NCBI GenBank assembly: GCA_964020085.1
Contig: OZ026605.1
Location: 26,336,998-26,400,997 of the forward strand
Source: Micromussa lordhowensis
Lineage: Eukaryota; Cnidaria; Anthozoa; Scleractinia; Lobophylliidae
Length of the DNA stretch: 64,000 nt
Reading direction: 5' to 3'
Position 1 is the stretch's first letter. Below are more model-generated notes on this DNA. The model worked only from the letters and a program-made list of their open reading frames with translations, did not search any database and was not told the origin of the DNA. The DNA is not shown here.

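Overview
The window looks like part of an animal genome, most likely a stony coral or a close anthozoan relative. The evidence is a multi-exon gene with GT-AG introns, AT-rich introns, an extracellular protein rich in EGF, VWD and LamG domains, a tRNA-derived SINE of the kind abundant in coral genomes, and several foldback (MITE-like) elements. Nothing bacterial, such as operons or Shine-Dalgarno sites, is visible. The coral assignment rests on recall of repeat families and was not searched.

Essentially the whole window is one plus-strand gene whose 5' and 3' ends both lie outside it. I reconstructed 38 coding segments joined by 37 introns. The reading frame is kept across every junction, giving at least 14,203 complete codons in the window. 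The introns are 18 phase 1, 16 phase 0 and 3 phase 2; one uses a GC-AG splice pair.

Layout. (1) About 45-46,270: 23 tandem copies of a roughly 330-410 residue glycine-rich module. Its landmarks, in order, are a GAGHGG lead-in, YGS.Y.P, GSGGG, a DG.I..G strand, GGGSGGSI, GGGSGGRIAI, GAAGTVY, L.IDN, FDEL, GD.TG..HV..NQT, ID.GAE.VFP and a final beta-rich segment. Copies 2 and 4 carry an inserted F5/8C-like (galactose-binding fold) domain. Copies 9-13 and most of 14 sit in one 7.4-kb exon, and copies 18-20 in one 4.6-kb exon. (2) About 46,270-53,500: roughly fifty short EGF-like modules arranged as a higher-order repeat. The Gly-rich to EGF junction lies inside a single exon, so the two parts are truly fused. 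(3) About 53,500-54,488: a distinct linker domain with an FGY.N / GQP..F.PGRH signature. (4) About 55,229-64,000: five copies of an EGF, VWD, LamG-like, C8-like cassette; the fifth runs off the window.

The product is probably a giant secreted or cell-surface matrix, mucus-like or adhesive protein. Gly-rich solenoid-like modules would form a long stalk, followed by a disulfide-rich EGF rod and a VWD/LamG region that could bind partners or multimerise. No signal peptide, transmembrane segment or terminus is inside the window, so localisation is inferred from domain content.

Introns hold a SINE, a tRNA-like remnant, at least three foldback elements, a long (CAGT)n-type tract and a short minisatellite. 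I see no second protein-coding gene and no functional RNA gene.
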